Positions 6,501-6,775 of a stretch of DNA of 6,775 bases are shown here, piece by piece. The position numbers and the translations under genes are program-made. The notes under the pieces were generated by a model. That model searched no databases and was not told the origin of the DNA. It saw nothing but the letters and a program-made list of their open reading frames with translations. The stretch is taken from the NCBI GenBank assembly GCA_030609345.1, contig JAUWCK010000061.1, positions 1 to 6,775 on the forward strand. Direction: 5' to 3'. The DNA comes from Methanosarcinales archaeon (GTDB lineage Archaea > Halobacteriota > Methanosarcinia > Methanosarcinales > Methanogasteraceae). Every line of letters starts with the position of its first letter. Within the stretch, counting starts at the first letter, position 1.

Positions 6501-6551
6501 CAACCCCACAAACTATATATGTGATTAATATCAATCTTATTTAGGCATCTA

Positions 6552-6562
6552 CTATATAAAAG
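6552..6562 (+). promoter_or_regulatory. ftsZ promoter (TATA box)
   Basis: CTATATAAAAG is a textbook archaeal TATA box. Transcription is expected near 6582, which leaves about 20 bases of leader before the ATG at 6602. Confidence 0.75.
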
Positions 6563-6590
6563 GGGGATGCAAAACGCATATAATGTCATG

Positions 6591-6596
6591 AGGGGA
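6591..6596 (+). promoter_or_regulatory. ftsZ ribosome binding site
   Basis: AGGGGA lies five bases before the ATG at 6602, supporting that start. Confidence 0.65.
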
Positions 6597-6601
6597 CGGA
6601 A

Positions 6602-6775
6602 ATGCAAACAATTGTAAACAACGCACTAGGGTATACTGAGAAGGAAGACCTGTATCGGCAATCCAACAAAGAGATAGAGGAGTTCGCTAATGCAGAGCTA
6701 CTTGGAACGCCACGCATACTGATCGTCGGTTGCGGTGGCGCAGGGAATAACACATCGACCAGAATGTATGACATC
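6602..6775 (+). CDS. ftsZ: Cell division protein FtsZ, N-terminal part (3' end outside window)
   Basis: FtsZ is the tubulin-like GTPase that forms the division ring at mid-cell. The first 58 codons are present and the frame is open to the right edge. Residues 38-51 (PRILIVGCGGAGNN onward) carry the first nucleotide-binding loop of FtsZ, GCGGAGNNT, in the form usual for archaeal FtsZ. The preceding 30 or so residues (MQTIVNNALG, then a charged helix EKEDLYRQSNKEIEEF) match the N-terminal extension of euryarchaeal FtsZ1. The GTP-binding signature GGGTGTG lies beyond the window. A strong TATA box and a ribosome site precede the gene. Assignment to FtsZ is secure; which paralogue (FtsZ1 or FtsZ2) is less so. 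Confidence 0.92.
   Translation, partial: MQTIVNNALGYTEKEDLYRQSNKEIEEFANAELLGTPRILIVGCGGAGNNTSTRMYDI

Larger units (their letters stand above)
6271..6550. other. Gene-free divergent intergenic region between cytochrome b and ftsZ
   Basis: No convincing coding region, tRNA or CRISPR is seen. The stretch contains a TATA-like ACTTAAATATAATT at about 6322-6335, which could drive a plus-strand transcript through the region or act leftward, and three perfect inverted repeats: TATCCC/GGGATA (6401-6418), TATCAGAT/ATCTGATA (6421-6453) and GTGGAG/CTCCAC (6487-6500). It could hold operators for ftsZ, a long ftsZ leader, or a small RNA; the sequence does not decide. Confidence 0.5.

Noticed and set aside
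6326..6607. 93-codon open frame on the minus strand in the ftsZ upstream region
   Set aside because: It would start inside ftsZ, has no ribosome site and runs through the ftsZ promoter and the inverted repeats.
1..6775. CRISPR array, insertion sequence or transposase
   Set aside because: No regularly spaced repeats, no transposase motifs and no terminal inverted repeats were seen on either strand.

Overview
The window reads as a piece of chromosome from a euryarchaeon, most likely a methanogen-related or alkane/methane-oxidising lineage. Evidence for Archaea: an EF-2 with a diphthamide loop, an archaeal-type FtsZ N-terminus, BRE/TATA promoters (before 1946, 6191 on the minus strand, and 6602), and a LeuD/HacB-type dehydratase small subunit with the YLRT loop described for methanogen homoaconitase. 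A di-haem membrane cytochrome b suggests a lineage with membrane electron transport (Methanosarcinales, ANME or Syntrophoarchaeum-like, or Archaeoglobi). The genus cannot be fixed from the sequence alone.

Layout. 1-1563 (+) is the 3' two-thirds of the EF-2 gene, running in from the left edge. 1603-1841 holds a broken copy of the N-terminal domain of CbiG (cobalamin biosynthesis). 1872-3902 (+) is a two-gene, AT-rich island with its own promoter: a membrane-anchored protein with a PD-(D/E)XK nuclease-like domain (1946-2800), then a SIR2-like NAD-binding protein (2892-3902). 4051-4151 is a second broken copy of the same CbiG segment, in the same orientation, so the island is bracketed by two decayed paralogous sequences. 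4180-6191 (-) is a tightly coupled pair: a di-haem cytochrome b overlapping by GTGA with a fused gene whose N-terminal half is a HacB/LeuD-type dehydratase small subunit and whose C-terminal half is a SAM-dependent methyltransferase. 6192-6601 is a divergent regulatory region with several inverted repeats. 6602-6775 (+) is the start of ftsZ, cut by the right edge.

How the parts work together. EF-2 and FtsZ are housekeeping genes and mark the region as core chromosome. The cytochrome b and the HacB-methyltransferase fusion are co-transcribed and probably translationally coupled, but no biochemical link between them is evident. The island is the part that looks acquired: base composition unlike its flanks, a private promoter, two effector-type proteins (membrane nuclease-like plus SIR2-like) and bracketing gene debris. 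Its most economical reading is a candidate two-gene anti-mobile-element defence module. That is an inference from domain content and context; nothing in the sequence proves the function.
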